Shown: positions 1-13,485 of the stretch, in pieces | Layout of the letters: the number at the start of each line of letters is the position of its first letter | How positions within the stretch are numbered: the stretch's first letter is position 1 | From: CAVRTM01 sp963724015 | Lineage (GTDB): Bacteria > Actinomycetota > Actinomycetes > Actinomycetales > Dermatophilaceae | Assembly: GCA_963724015.1 (NCBI GenBank) | Contig: CAVRTM010000004.1 | Span: forward strand, 310,001-374,000 | DNA: 64,000 nucleotides | Direction: 5' to 3' | The notes under the pieces: generated by a model | Told to the model about the DNA's origin: nothing | Database searches by the model: none | What the model saw: only the letters and a program-made list of their open reading frames with translations | Made by a program: the position numbers and the translations under genes

Positions 1-1650
1 GCATTCACGCGGCCGGGGTCGGACTTCACCCTCGCGCTCGGCGACTTCTCCTATGGCTCGACCGCCACCGAAGCGCAGTGGTGCGACTTCGTCAAAGCCC
101 GCGTCGGCGCGACCTATCCGTTCGAGCTCCTCACCGGCAACCATGAGAGCAACGGGCTCGACGGCAACATCAACGCCTTCGCCTCCTGCCTGCCGAACCA
201 CCTTCCAGGCCTGGTGGGTACCTACGGCAAGCAGTGGTACGTCGATGTGCCCGCCACCAATCCGGTGGCGCGCTTCGTGATGATCTCCCCTGGTCTCAAC
301 TTCCCCGATGGGGCTTGGTCATACGACGAGGGCACGCCGCGCTACGCATGGGCTGCATCTGCCATCGACGGAGCCAGGAAGTCCGGAATCCCCTGGGTGG
401 TGGCCGGGCTGCACATCCCTTGCCTGTCCATGACCGCGCGGCAGTGCGGCTCCGGCGCTGACCTCCTGAATCTGCTGGTTTCAAAGAAGGTCGACCTGGT
501 CCTCGGGACACAACCACCTCTACGAGCGCACCAAGCAACTGAGCTTGTCGGGGTCATGTCCGAGGATCACCCCCGGAACGACCTCGCAGGGCTGCGTCGC
601 GGATGGGGACACGTCGATGGCCCAAGGAAGGGGCACCGTCTTCGCCACGGTGGGGACCGGTGGGGTGCCGTTGCAGTCTCTCAACACGTCCGACTCCGAG
701 CGCCCGTACTTCGCCTCGTGGGCGGGGTCCGGCGCCAACCCCACGTGGGGTTTCCTTGACGTGACCGGTGACCGGCAGCGATTGGCAGTGGCATCTCACC
801 GCACCGGTGGTGGAACCTTCGGTGAGTCTTTCACGATCAGTCGGGCGGCGGCCGAAGCCCGCTTCGTGGCGGCCGGGCACGCGGCCAGCGGCGCCGCACG
901 CTTCAAGGAGGTGAGGGTGCCCGCCCAGGCGCGCCCTGGGGACACGATGCTGATGTTTTTCACTCGCAGCAGCGCAGTCAGCTGGAGTGGGCCGTCGACG
1001 CCCGGCTGGACCCGCCTCCAGTCATTTGTCTCGGGCCCGCTCGAGTCGACGCTGTGGAAGAAGGCAGTAACCGCCAGCGACGTCAACGCCGTCGTCAGGC
1101 TCAGCGCCTCGAGCTATGCCAAGGGAGCGCTCAGCCTGGCGGTCTACTCCGGAGTCGATCCGGCCAGCGTGAACGTGGGCGCAACGGCTCACACCAGAGA
1201 CTCGGGGACGAACGCCCACCGCAGCCCAACGGTGACGACCCGACCCGGGGATCTGGCGGTCTCCTACTGGGCGGACAAGTCCGGGTCCACGACGTCGTGG
1301 ACGGCGCCGACAGGCGTGGCGACCAGGGACACCTTCAGCGACGCCGGGGCCGGACGGTTCGGGTCACTGCTGGCCGACTCTGCGGCTCCTGCCTCCGGGG
1401 GCGCCTATGGCGGTCTCACGGCACGGACGAACGCTCCCAGCTACGAGGGCGCCTCGTGGACCGTTGCACTGTCGCCTCGGCCTCGACCTCCGGCGTTGCC
1501 ACGGTCCTCGGTGGCAACCGCGCGACCTGGCCGCCTACCCGGTTGCCTGCGTCTGACTCCAACCTCAGCACCACGAGCGTCCGCGGCAGTGCGTGGCGGC
1601 GCACTCGCGAGTGCGCCGCCACCCACTGGGCGCCCGGGGTCAGGGCGTGA
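1..1650 (+). CDS. Secreted metallophosphoesterase, 5' partial, frameshifted
   Basis: The gene runs off the left edge, so its signal peptide is not seen. The frame from base 1 shows calcineurin-like phosphoesterase motifs in order: LGDFSYG, GNHE, GLHIP and, after a one-base insertion near 505-507 (ctcgggacac for ctcggacac), GHNHLYER. These are the metal ligands of purple-acid-phosphatase-like enzymes. The part after about base 840 reads as a beta-rich, Ser/Thr/Gly-rich extracellular module (PTVTTRPGDLAVSYW). Near 1475 the frame appears to return to the first one and stops at TGA 1648-1650, overlapping the convergent glycosidase by 11 bp. That second shift is uncertain, because it is the only one here not explained by a single insertion. 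The physiological substrate is unknown. Confidence 0.7.
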
Positions 1651-2699
1651 AGTTCGCCGTGTCCCGCGCCATCACACCGAAAGCCGAGTACTCCGCGCTC
1701 GTCGAGAGCGGCCAGCGGCAGTCGGAGTTCGCCGGGTTGGTCGGCGGGTGGTTGAAATAGAACGCCGCCTGCACCGTGCTCTTGTTCGCCACGAGGTATG
1801 CGTGCGCGTTGTTGAGCCATTGAGCCCGCAACGGTCCCAGGTGGCTGGCGAACTCTGGCAGCGACGCCTTCTTTCCGTGCGCCTTGGCGAAGGCGACCGC
1901 CGGTCCGAACAGCGTGCTCAGCTCCACCCAGCGCCCGAGGGCGGGGCCGCAGACATTCCAGTTGTAGGCGTCGGCGCCGACGTCGTCGACGTAAGCGTCG
2001 CCCGGGTACCACTTGCCGGCGTAGTTGCGGTCAGTGGACTTGGTGCGGAACGCCCAGTCCGTCATCTGCCACGTGTAGCTGACGTTCTGGACCCCCTGCT
2101 GGCGGAAGATGGTGACGACCCGCCGATAGGCGTTGATGAAGTCCTGAGCCGTCCCGCTGCTGGTCTTGCTCGGCAGCTCCGGCTCGTGCTCGAAACGCGA
2201 CCAGGATCCGGCCCGGACGGGGCCTTGATCGTCTGGGCCCATCGAACGATGTCGGAGTACAGCTTGGATCCGGGCTGCGCCGCAGCGATGACAGCCCATC
2301 GCTCGTTGCTGCCCACCGTCAGCATGCGCCCGGTGGGGACGCTGCCGGCGAAGCTGCCATACATGTGGACACCGATGTTCGTGCCCGTCTTGGACTTCAA
2401 CGTGCCGACGTCGCCGACGGCGCCCAGGTAGATGGGCGATGCCGCGGCTGCCACCTGCGCCGTGCTCGTCGACGCGGGCTTCGAGGCAGCGAGGGACGAG
2501 CTGCTCGACTGAACGGAGTGTCCCGGTCCAGCGCTGGTCTGGCCGAGAGGTCCCTGACCGATCGCCACCGTGCCGGCCTGCGGCGGACAGGGCCGGGACG
2601 GCGAACAGCGCGCTCGCACAGCACCCCTGCAAGGCCGGTCCTGCCGATGCGTCTCCTGTGAGGGCTCGGCCTGTTCAGTGTGTGCGGAGATGGTGACAT
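1640..2699 (-). CDS. Secreted GH26-like glycoside hydrolase, frameshifted
   Basis: The readable C-terminal two thirds contains AFEHEPELPSK (a likely acid/base region), YTWQMTDW, KWYPGDAYVDDVGADAYNW and SLPEFASH (a likely nucleophile region). This arrangement resembles GH26 beta-mannanase-type (beta/alpha)8 enzymes. The N-terminus has RRRIGRTGLAG followed by a hydrophobic stretch (CCASALFAVPALSAAG), suggesting a secretion signal, then a Ser/Ala-rich linker. Four single-base insertions (about 2628, 2580, 2218 and 2203) must be removed to join these parts, giving about 351 residues. The ATG at 2699 is a tentative start. Convergent with the metallophosphoesterase; both may act on extracellular polymer. 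Mannan specificity is not shown by the sequence. Confidence 0.65.
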
Positions 2700-3060
2700 T
2701 GAAGATGTGCTCCCTGTTCCGTTGACGCCTGTCGGTCGACAGACGGGCTCGGGCCGAAAAAAGGACCCTACGGTTCCCCTGCACACCGATTCACCCAGAA
2801 GACGCTCTGTAGGTCTCCGACTCCCGCGATTGTCGATCCCCATCGCAGGACATGGCGTGCCTGCGCGGGGGCTCACCGGTCGGGGCTTGTCCGCGCAGTT
2901 GCCGGGTACAGTAGCCGCTGCCCGGGACGCTGCCAAATGGTCCGTTCCGGGGGCTGATATGGGGGTGCCCCAGGATGGGTGCCGCGCGCGGCCAGCACCC
3001 CTGGCCCGCTGGCCCGCGTGACGTCGGCGTCAGCCGGCGAGGTGCTCAGTCCACGAGGCG
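2700..3060. other. Intergenic gap, promoter region of the glycosidase
   Basis: No credible gene is present; the open frames here are shadows. On the minus strand it is the upstream region of the glycosidase. Near 2960-3005 there is an imperfect GC-rich inverted repeat (ccaggatgggtgcc and gccagcacccctgg) that may terminate transcription of the exporter gene ending at 3061. An A6 run lies at about 2757-2762. I see nothing else to call. Confidence 0.4.
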
Positions 3061-4027
3061 TCAGCGACCGTTCTCGGGAACCGTGGCCAGGGCTGCCTCT
3101 CGACCGATGGTGGAACGTCGCGCGATCGCCGGGAAACCGTGTCGGCGACGAATGCCCATCCACAGCAGCGGAGCGACGACGGCGACGGCCACGAGCACGA
3201 GTCCGGTTGCCACAGTGCCGACGTCCAGCATCTTCAGCGCCGAGGCGAGCAGGACGAAGGCGAGGGCCCGGCGGACGAGGCCTCCCGGGGCGCGGGACGA
3301 GAGGTGCGCACCCACCCAGACCCCGGGCAGGCAGCCGAGGAGCAGCGACGTGGTGAGGTCCAGCTGGAAGTCGCCGAACAGGATGTGCCCCAGCGCCGCC
3401 GACACGACCAGCGGCACGGCCTGCACGAGGTCGGTCCCGACGAGCTCGCTCGCCTTGAGTGTCGGGATACAGCGCCATCAGCGCGATGATGATCAGCGAG
3501 CCGGATCCGACCGAGGTCAGGCCGACCACGAGCCCGCCGACGAGTCCGAGCAATGACCGTCGGCAGCGATCCGCAGGCGCACCGAGGGTCGGCCCTGCGG
3601 CAGCGGGTCGGCCGACCCGTCGCGACGGCGTGCACGCTCGACGAGTCGCAGGTAGGCGCGGACCGTCAGCCCGGCTGCAGCGAGCAGCAGGGCGACCCCG
3701 AGGGCGAACCGGATCACGTCCTGGACCTGCGTCGCCTCCGCCCAGCGTGCGGGCGACCAGCACGCCTCCGAAGGCACCCGGCACCGACCCGACGCACAGC
3801 CACTTCACCAGGGAGAGGTTGACCGTGCCGCGCCTCAGGTGCACGACGGAGCCGACCGGCTTCATCACGGCGCTCGCGACCAGGTCGCTGGAGACCGCAG
3901 CAAGCGGCGGGACGTTGAAGAACAGCACGAGGACCGGGGTCATCAGCGCGCCTCCGCCCATGCCGGTGAGGCCGACGACGATGCCGATGCCGAACGAGGC
4001 GAGCGCGAGCAGCGGGTCGATGCTCAT
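3061..4027 (-). CDS. TauE/SafE family sulfite/anion exporter, frameshifted
   Basis: An integral membrane permease of the TauE/SafE (DUF81) family. The N-terminal half starts MSIDPLLALASFGIGIVVG and continues LTGMGGGALMTPVLVLFF, the glycine-rich family repeat. The second half repeats the pattern as LVGGLVVGLTSVGSGSLIII. The C-terminal part contains further membrane helices (VVSAALGHILFGDF, VLLASALKMLDVGTV) and ends in a basic tail. Four one-base insertions (near 3770, two between about 3550 and 3600, and near 3465) break the frame; without them the protein is about 320 residues. Its ATG overlaps the stop of the upstream APS kinase-like gene by 4 bp (ATGA). That coupling suggests a role in sulfite, sulfate or organosulfonate movement. 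Confidence 0.85.
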
Positions 4028-5415
4028 GAGGCTGTACCCGTGACCCAGCCGCCGTCGGTGAGGTGGCGCGTCACGACGGCCAGGGCCTCGGCCCGGTCGA
4101 GCAGGGAGGTGTCGACCCTGAGGTCGGCGTCCTCGGGCTCGTCGTACGGGTCGGAGATGCCGGTGAACTCCGGCAGCAGGCCGGCGCGCGCCTTGGCGTA
4201 CAGGCCCTTGAGGTCGCGCCGCTCGCACTCGGCCAGTGGGGTGGCCACGTGCACGAGCAGGAAGTCGCCCACCTGCTGCGCCATCTCGCGCACCTGGAGC
4301 CGGGTCGATGCGTACGGCGCGATGGGGGCGCAGATCGCGACGCCGCCGTGGCGCGCGACCTCAGCCGCGACGTAACCGATCCGGCGGACGTTCAGCTCGC
4401 GCGAGGCCCGGTCGAACCCCAGGCCGGAGGACAGCATCGTGCGGACCACGTCCCCGTCCAGGAGCGTGACCGTCCGGTCGGTGGCCGCGCGCACCCACTC
4501 CGTGACGTCACGGGCCAGGGTGGACTTGCCCGAGCCGGAGAGCCCCGAGAACATCACCACCAGGCCGCGCTCCCGGCGTGGCGGTCGCCACTGCGTCAGC
4601 AGGTGCGCCACCGGGGCCGACACCCCGGGCAGGGGGTCGCCCTGGCCGCGTTCCAGCGCGGACCAGGTGTCCCGCCACTGCTCCGCCCCGTCCGAGCCGT
4701 CACCTGCGCCCAGCCGCAGGAACGTGGAGGCGCCGAGACCCCGGGCGAGGAGGGCCGCGAGGTGGTGGTCGCTCACCTCGTCCCGCCACGCCATCGGCGC
4801 CGAACGCAGCTGCACCCGGCCCTCGAGGCCTTCGGCGGCGACCCACGCCCGGGCGGTGGACATCAGCACAGTGAACGGCACGTCGCCGCGGGGCGAGTCG
4901 GCCACGACGACGTACACAGCGTCCGTCCCGGCGCCCGTCACCGCCCGCAGGCGGCCTTCGTCCGCTCTCACCGGGGGCCGCTCGACGAGGACGAGCGTGC
5001 GCTGCTCCTGGTGTGGGAGGAGATCGACGCCGGACAGGGCGAGCCCGCGCGCGTCGCCGCTCTCACGCGCCCGTTCCGGCTGGAGGTGACCGCACAGCAC
5101 GACGGACCCCGCACCCGTTCCCGTGCCGGCGTGCTCGACGTCGACCAGGCGACCCAGCGGCGTGAACTCCTGGTCCCGGAGGAGGGCGCCCCCGGCCTGC
5201 GTGATGGCGTCCGCCAGCTCGGGGGGGAGGGCGATCCGGACCACGGCCCCCACATCCGGTCGACCCGCAGCCGTCCCGCGGGCACCGACCGTGCCTCCCA
5301 GCAGGTGCCCTGCCGGGAGCAGACCGAGCAGCGCCAGCTCGACGTCCCGCGTCTGCACCTGGTCCAGCGCAAGGTCGGGCAACGTGCTGACTTCGGGTGA
5401 GGTGGTGACTGGCAT
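4024..5415 (-). CDS. cysC: Adenylyl-sulfate (APS) kinase-like protein
   Basis: 463 residues. The C-terminal third (from about residue 285) is an APS kinase: P-loop GLSGSGKST at 291-299, then LLDGDVVRTMLSSGLGF, the family DGD motif, and NVRRIGYVA. This domain phosphorylates APS to PAPS with ATP. The N-terminal 270 residues look like a degenerate ATP-sulfurylase/PUA-like region, and I do not see the HxGH motif needed for sulfurylase activity, so the protein is probably not bifunctional. The ATG at 5415 was chosen because the upstream extension is low-complexity and a purine-rich stretch (gggaagg) precedes it. It is translationally coupled to the TauE/SafE exporter and divergent from mfd. No frameshift is seen. 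Confidence 0.85.
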   Translation of the reverse strand: MPVTTSPEVSTLPDLALDQVQTRDVELALLGLLPAGHLLGGTVGARGTAAGRPDVGAVVRIALPPELADAITQAGGALLRDQEFTPLGRLVDVEHAGTGTGAGSVVLCGHLQPERARESGDARGLALSGVDLLPHQEQRTLVLVERPPVRADEGRLRAVTGAGTDAVYVVVADSPRGDVPFTVLMSTARAWVAAEGLEGRVQLRSAPMAWRDEVSDHHLAALLARGLGASTFLRLGAGDGSDGAEQWRDTWSALERGQGDPLPGVSAPVAHLLTQWRPPRRERGLVVMFSGLSGSGKSTLARDVTEWVRAATDRTVTLLDGDVVRTMLSSGLGFDRASRELNVRRIGYVAAEVARHGGVAICAPIAPYASTRLQVREMAQQVGDFLLVHVATPLAECERRDLKGLYAKARAGLLPEFTGISDPYDEPEDADLRVDTSLLDRAEALAVVTRHLTDGGWVTGTAS

Positions 5416-5722
5416 GGCGATGGACGGACCTTCCCGGTACGCGGGGGCTCGACGTCCTCCCCCTGCTCGCGCTGCGACGCTAGCGCCCGGGGTGTGCCGA
5501 GGCGACGGACTTCGCGAAAGATGGCCCGGGAGCAATCGGTCTCCCAAGGGCTCTCCAACAAAGAGCGCAGGTGCGGCGTTGTGCCACTGCGTCGGACGAC
5601 GGTCCACACCGGCGCTCCCCGAGCGGTGTCCGGACCCCGGCGTAAACTGACCGCTCCAACCCCGGTGCGTCTCGCGCTGGGGCGTTCGTGCTGTCCCGCC
5701 GAAGCCAGGAGCCCCGCGCACC
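5416..5722. promoter_or_regulatory. Divergent regulatory region between cysC-like gene and mfd
   Basis: 307 bp with no credible gene. It must carry promoters for both directions. An inverted repeat ggtctccc/gggagca near 5528-5550 could form a small hairpin in the leader of the sulfur gene. I could not recognise a known SAM or other riboswitch class. The last 40 bp before mfd contain no clear Shine-Dalgarno beyond a weak purine stretch (agccaggagc). Confidence 0.35.
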
Positions 5723-9333
<3,611 letters not shown>

Positions 9334-9337
<4 letters not shown>

Positions 9338-9902
9338 AGGCTCTCCGCACAGCTCGACCGTCGGTCCGTACGGCGGGGCCGGCTGCGCTCCTGCTCGGCG
9401 CGGCCGTGCTGCTGACCGGCTGCGGGGCGCAGCGGCCCGGCGCCGCGGCCGTCGTCGACGGCCGGGTCATCTCCGTCACCGACGCCCAGCAGGTGGCCGA
9501 GCAGATCAGCACCGTGCCGGGCGTCCAGCAGAAGCTCACCCCGGCCGACACCCTGGTGTCGCTGATCCTGGCGCCGTTCGTCATCGACCAGGCGGCCGAA
9601 GGACGGCAAGGGCGTCTCGGAGGACCAGGCCCGCGTCGCGGTCAAGGAGATCAAGAACCCGAGCCCGGCCACCCTCGCAGTTCGTCCAGACCAGCCTGGC
9701 CGCCAACCAGCTGAGCGAGCAGGCCCGCACGGCCGTCCTGTCCGAGGTCGCCAAGGCCAAGATCACGGTCAACCCCCGCTACGGCACGCTGGACCGCAAG
9801 CAGCTGACGCTCACGGCGCCGGCGCCGAACTGGATGACGCCGGCATCTCCCTCGGCCACCGCCACCCCGGGTGCGCCGGCACCCGGGGCGCCGCAGCAGT
9901 AG
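9334..9902 (+). CDS. SurA-like secreted lipoprotein, frameshifted
   Basis: About 188 residues after removing two one-base insertions (near 9598 and 9679). It has an N-terminal signal with a lipobox (LLTGCGAQ, lipidated Cys near residue 29), followed by AAVVDGRVISVTDAQQVAEQIS. That is the SurA/parvulin N-terminal type of helix, as in actinobacterial proteins annotated as SurA N-terminal domain lipoproteins. No parvulin catalytic domain follows. The tail is Pro/Ala-rich. A chaperone role outside the membrane is inferred from family resemblance only. The GTG start overlaps the mfd stop (GTGA), and its TAG shares one base with the mazG GTG, so the three genes are probably co-transcribed. Confidence 0.8.
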
Positions 9903-10874
9903 TGGCCGCGCGGCTGAGCCTGCTGCTGTCCACTCCCCGGATCGCTCCCGGGCTGCTCTCCCGCGAGGCGTGGGCCAGGCTGGAGCAGGCCGGTGAGGTG
10001 CTCGGCCGCGACGCCGACGAGCCGCAGCTGCTGGCCATCCAGGACGCCGGCGTCCCCGCGACCGCGCTCGGCGAGGTCCCGCCGGGCGAGCTGGCCCACC
10101 TCCTGCTCGAGCGCGCTGCGCGAGGCCGACGTGGTCTGGGTCGGGTCCTCCGACGGCGACCCCGGCCTCACCGACGCCCTCGCCGCGGAGGTCAGCCGGC
10201 GCGACGACCCGCCGGAGATCGAGATGCTGGTCGGCTCCTACGACGTGCCCGGCTCCCGGCTGCTGGACCTGGTCGCCGTCATGGACCGGCTGCGCTCCCC
10301 GGGCGGCTGCCCGTGGGACGCCCAGCAGACGCACGAGTCGCTGGTGCCCTACCTGATCGAGGAGTCGCACGAGGCGGTCGAGGCGATCGAGTCCGGCGAC
10401 CGGGCGCACATGACCGAGGAGCTCGGCGACGTGCTGCTGCAGGTGATGTTCCACGCCCGGGTCGCCCAGGAGGACCCGCAGGCGCCGTTCGGGATCGACG
10501 ACGTCGCCGGCGGGATCGTCGAGAAGCTGGTCCGGCGCCACCCGCACGTCTTCGCCGACGTCGACGCCGACACCGCCGCGGAGGTGGCCGCGAACTGGGA
10601 GCACATCAAGGCCGCCGAGAAGGCCGGCCGCACGTCGGTGCTGGACGGCATACCGGCCGGTCTGCCTGCCCTCGCGCGGGCCGACAAGGCGGCCTCGCGG
10701 CTGGAGCGGGCGGGTCTGTCCGCGCTCGCGCGGGGAGCCGCGGACGGCGCCGACCTCGGGGCGCGGCTGATGGCGCTCGTGCTCGAGGCGCGCTCCCACG
10801 GAGAGGACCCGGAGGGGGCGCTGCGGGCGGTCGTCCGGTCGCTGGAGCAGGCCGCCGCCGACGTGGGTCGGTGA
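9902..10874 (+). CDS. mazG: Nucleoside triphosphate pyrophosphohydrolase MazG, frameshifted
   Basis: About 323 residues, with one insertion near 10118. The N-terminal 110 residues (MAARLSLLLSTPRIAPGLL...) resemble a degenerate tetrapyrrole-methylase-like domain found in long actinobacterial MazG. The MazG domain follows: LLDLVAVMDRLRSPGGCPWD, then SLVPYLIEESHEAVEAIE and the EELGDVLLQVMFHA helix carrying the acidic Mg2+ ligands. It hydrolyses noncanonical or damaged NTPs to NMP and pyrophosphate, a house-cleaning role. Its position between the lipoprotein and eno is common in actinobacteria. Confidence 0.93.
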
Positions 10875-10897
10875 CCGACCGACGGCGTCCCAGCCGA

Positions 10898-10903
10898 TAG
10901 GCT
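10898..10903 (+). promoter_or_regulatory. Putative -10 box of eno (TAGGCT)
   Basis: TAGGCT fits the actinobacterial TANNNT -10 pattern and lies 40 nt before the eno GTG, which would give a leader of about 33 nt. No convincing -35 element is visible. The box sits in the 68-bp gap after mazG, supporting an independent eno promoter. Confidence 0.4.
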
Positions 10904-10942
10904 CGGGGCCTGTCCGTCGTCCGGTCCGCCCCAGGAGTGTCA

Positions 10943-12239
10943 GTGGCCAGCATCGAAGCAATCGGCGCGCGGGAGATCCTCGACTCCCGCGGCAACCCCA
11001 CCGTCGAGGTCGAGGTCGCCCTCGACGACGGCACCATCGCCCGCGCGGCCGTTCCCTCCGGCGCCTCCACCGGGGCGTTCGAGGCCGTCGAGCGCCGCGA
11101 CGGCGACAAGAAGCGCTACGGCGGCAAGGGCGTCGAGCAGGCCGTCGACGCGGTGCTGGACGAGATCGGCCCGCGCCTGCTGGGCTTCGAGGCCAGCGAG
11201 CAGCGGCTCATCGACGCCGAGATGCTCGCGCTGGACGGCACCGCCAACAAGGGCTCGCTCGGCGCCAACGCCATCCTCGGCGTCTCCATGGCCGTCGCCC
11301 GCGCCGCCGCCGACTCCGCCAGCCTGCCGCTGTTCCGCTACGTCGGCGGGCCCAACGCGCACGTCCTGCCGGTGCCGATGATGAACATCCTCAACGGCGG
11401 GTCGCACGCCGACTCCAACGTCGACATCCAGGAGTTCATGATCGCCCCGATCGGTGCGGCGTCCTTCCGGGAGGCGCTGCGCTGGGGTGCGGAGGTCTAC
11501 CACACGCTCAAGACGGTGCTGCAGGAGCGCGGGCTGTCCACCGGCCTGGGCGACGAGGGCGGCTTCGCCCCCAACCTGGCGAGCAACCGCGCGGCCCTGG
11601 ACCTCATCGCCGAGGCGATCGAGCGGGCCGGCTTCACGCTGGGCACGGACATCGCGCTCGCCCTCGACGTCGCCGCCTCCGAGTTCTGCACCGACGGCGT
11701 CTACACCTTCGAGGGCGAGCAGCGCACGGCCGCCGAGATGACCCTGTACTACGCCGGCCTGGTCGCCGACTACCCGCTGGTCTCCATCGAGGACCCGCTG
11801 GACGAGGACGACTGGCAGGGCTGGGCCGACCTCACCGACCCAGCTCGGCGCGGCCGTGCAGATCGTCGGCGACGACCTGTTCGTGACCAACCCCGAGCGG
11901 CTGCAGCGCGGCATCTCCGCCGACACCGCCAACGCCCTGCTGGTCAAGGTCAACCAGATCGGCTCGCTGACCGAGACCCTCGACGCCGTGGAGATGGCCC
12001 ACCGCGCGGGCTACCGCACGATGATGAGCCACCGCTCCGGCGAGACCGAGGACACCACCATCGCCGACCTGGCCGTGGCCACCAACTGCGGGCAGATCAA
12101 GACCGGCGCCCCCGCGCGGTCCGAGCGCGTCGCGAAGTACAACCAGCTGCTGCGCATCGAGGAGGAGCTGGACGAGGCGGCGGTCTACGCCGGCGCCGGT
12201 GCGTTCCCGCGCTTCAGGGGCGCGGCGGCCGGCATCTGA
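10943..12239 (+). CDS. eno: Enolase, frameshifted
   Basis: About 431 residues after removing one extra C near 11840. It interconverts 2-phosphoglycerate and phosphoenolpyruvate in glycolysis. Visible family signatures are ILDSRGNPTVEVEV, PSGASTGAFEA, MMNILNGGSHADSNVDIQEF, GLGDEGGFAPNL, the Mg2+ ligand region SIEDPLDEDDWQGW, GDDLFVTNPERL and SHRSGETEDTTIADLAV. GTG at 10943 is preferred over GTG 10937 because the aggag Shine-Dalgarno (10932-10936) is properly spaced only for the former. Confidence 0.97.
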
Positions 12240-12253
12240 GCACGCGCCAGACC

Positions 12254-12934
12254 GTGGCTCCCACCCGACGACCAGGAGCTGCGCCGGGGTCCTCCCGGCG
12301 CAGCCCGTCGTCGCGCGCCGGTGCCTCCCGCGGCGGTGTCCCGCCCCGGGTCGGCGCCTCCGCGCGCGGAGCCGCGTCCTCCCCGTCCCGCACGTCCGCG
12401 GCCCGCCCCGCCCCGGCCGGTACGCCGTCCCGCCCGCCCGGGTCGACCCGGGGCCGGCGCCCCGCCGCGCCGCAGCGCTCACCGCGCTCGCTGCGGCGGA
12501 TGGCGATCCTGGCCTCGATCCTGGTCATGCTCGCGGTGACGCTCGTGCCGACGCTGCGCTCCTACCTGCAGCAGCAGAGCGAGTACACCGCCCTGCAGGC
12601 CAAGGTCAGCGAGCAGCGCCGGTCGGTCGAGGCGCTGACCCGCGAGCGCCAGCAGTGGGACGACCCCGCCTACGTCGAGCAGCAGGTGCGCGAGCGGCTG
12701 AAGTTCGTCCGCCCCGGCGAGCGGTCCTACACCGTCATCGACGCCGACCCGGCCCCCCAGCACGCCAGCGACCCCCGCGTCGCGGCCGCCGCGCCGGAGG
12801 ACGTGCGCAACTCCCCGTGGTACGGCCAGCTGTGGCAGTCGATGGTCATCGCGGACTCCGGCGGCGCCTCCACGCCGGCGACCCCGCCTCCCGGCAGCAC
12901 CCCCAGTCCCTCCTCGAGCACCAAGGCACCGTGA
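12254..12934 (+). CDS. FtsB/DivIC-like septum formation initiator
   Basis: 226 residues from GTG 12254. The first 80 or so residues are disordered and rich in Arg, Pro, Ala and Ser. One transmembrane helix follows (MAILASILVMLAVTLVPTL, about residues 83-101), then a coiled coil (QQSEYTALQAKVSEQRRSVE) and the DDPAYVEQQVRERLKFVRPG segment that typifies FtsB/DivIC (FtsL-partner) proteins. Such proteins bridge FtsL and FtsQ in the divisome. The C-terminal tail is low-complexity. The eno-ftsB-DUF501-ppx order is a classical actinobacterial arrangement and supports the call. The start is uncertain; an internal ATG at 12500 would remove the disordered tail. Confidence 0.85.
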   Translation: MAPTRRPGAAPGSSRRSPSSRAGASRGGVPPRVGASARGAASSPSRTSAARPAPAGTPSRPPGSTRGRRPAAPQRSPRSLRRMAILASILVMLAVTLVPTLRSYLQQQSEYTALQAKVSEQRRSVEALTRERQQWDDPAYVEQQVRERLKFVRPGERSYTVIDADPAPQHASDPRVAAAAPEDVRNSPWYGQLWQSMVIADSGGASTPATPPPGSTPSPSSSTKAP

Positions 12935-13485
12935 CCAGCAGCCAGCCGTCCCAGCCCGATCCGGCGGTCGACCCGGCCGACCTCCGCGCGGTCGAGCAGC
13001 AGCTCGGCCGGGTCCCCCGAGGGGTCGCCGAGGTCGCCCACCGCTGCCCGTGCGGTCGCCCGGACGTGCTGCGGACCGAGCCGCGGCTGCCCGACGGCAC
13101 GCCCTTCCCCACGACCTACTACGCCACCTGCCCCCGGCTCACCGGTGCCATCAGCACCCTGGAGACCAGCGGCATGATGCGCGAGATGACCGAGCGGCTC
13201 GGTCAGGACCCGGCGCTCGCCGCCGCCTACGAGCGGGCGCACGAGGACTACCTGCGGCGGCGGGCCGAGCTCGGCTCCGTGCCGGAGATCGAGGGCATCT
13301 CCGCCGGGGGGATGCCCACGCGGGTCAAGTGCCTGCACGTGCTGGTCGGGCACTCGCTGGCGGCCGGTCCCGGGGTCAACCCGCTCGGCGACGAGGCGCT
13401 CGCGGCACTGCCCCAGTGGTGGGCCGGTGGGTCCTGCGTGCCAGAGCCGGCCGTGGACGAGGACCCGGCGGGGACCACCTCGTGA
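12931..13485 (+). CDS. DUF501 family protein
   Basis: 184 residues. It contains RCPCGRPDVLRTEPRLPDG, TYYATCPRLT, ISTLETSGMMREM and MPTRVKCLHVLVGHSLAAG, the conserved Cys/His-bearing blocks of DUF501. The function is unknown in the family. The GTG start overlaps the ftsB stop and its TGA overlaps the GTG of the ppx-like gene, so it is translationally linked on both sides. No frameshift is seen. Confidence 0.92.
   Translation: MTSSQPSQPDPAVDPADLRAVEQQLGRVPRGVAEVAHRCPCGRPDVLRTEPRLPDGTPFPTTYYATCPRLTGAISTLETSGMMREMTERLGQDPALAAAYERAHEDYLRRRAELGSVPEIEGISAGGMPTRVKCLHVLVGHSLAAGPGVNPLGDEALAALPQWWAGGSCVPEPAVDEDPAGTTS

Noticed and set aside
545..2431. A 628-residue frame through the phosphoesterase into the glycosidase
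   Set aside because: After about base 1490 it is low-complexity and lies antisense to the GH26-like gene with recognisable motifs, so only its first part is real.
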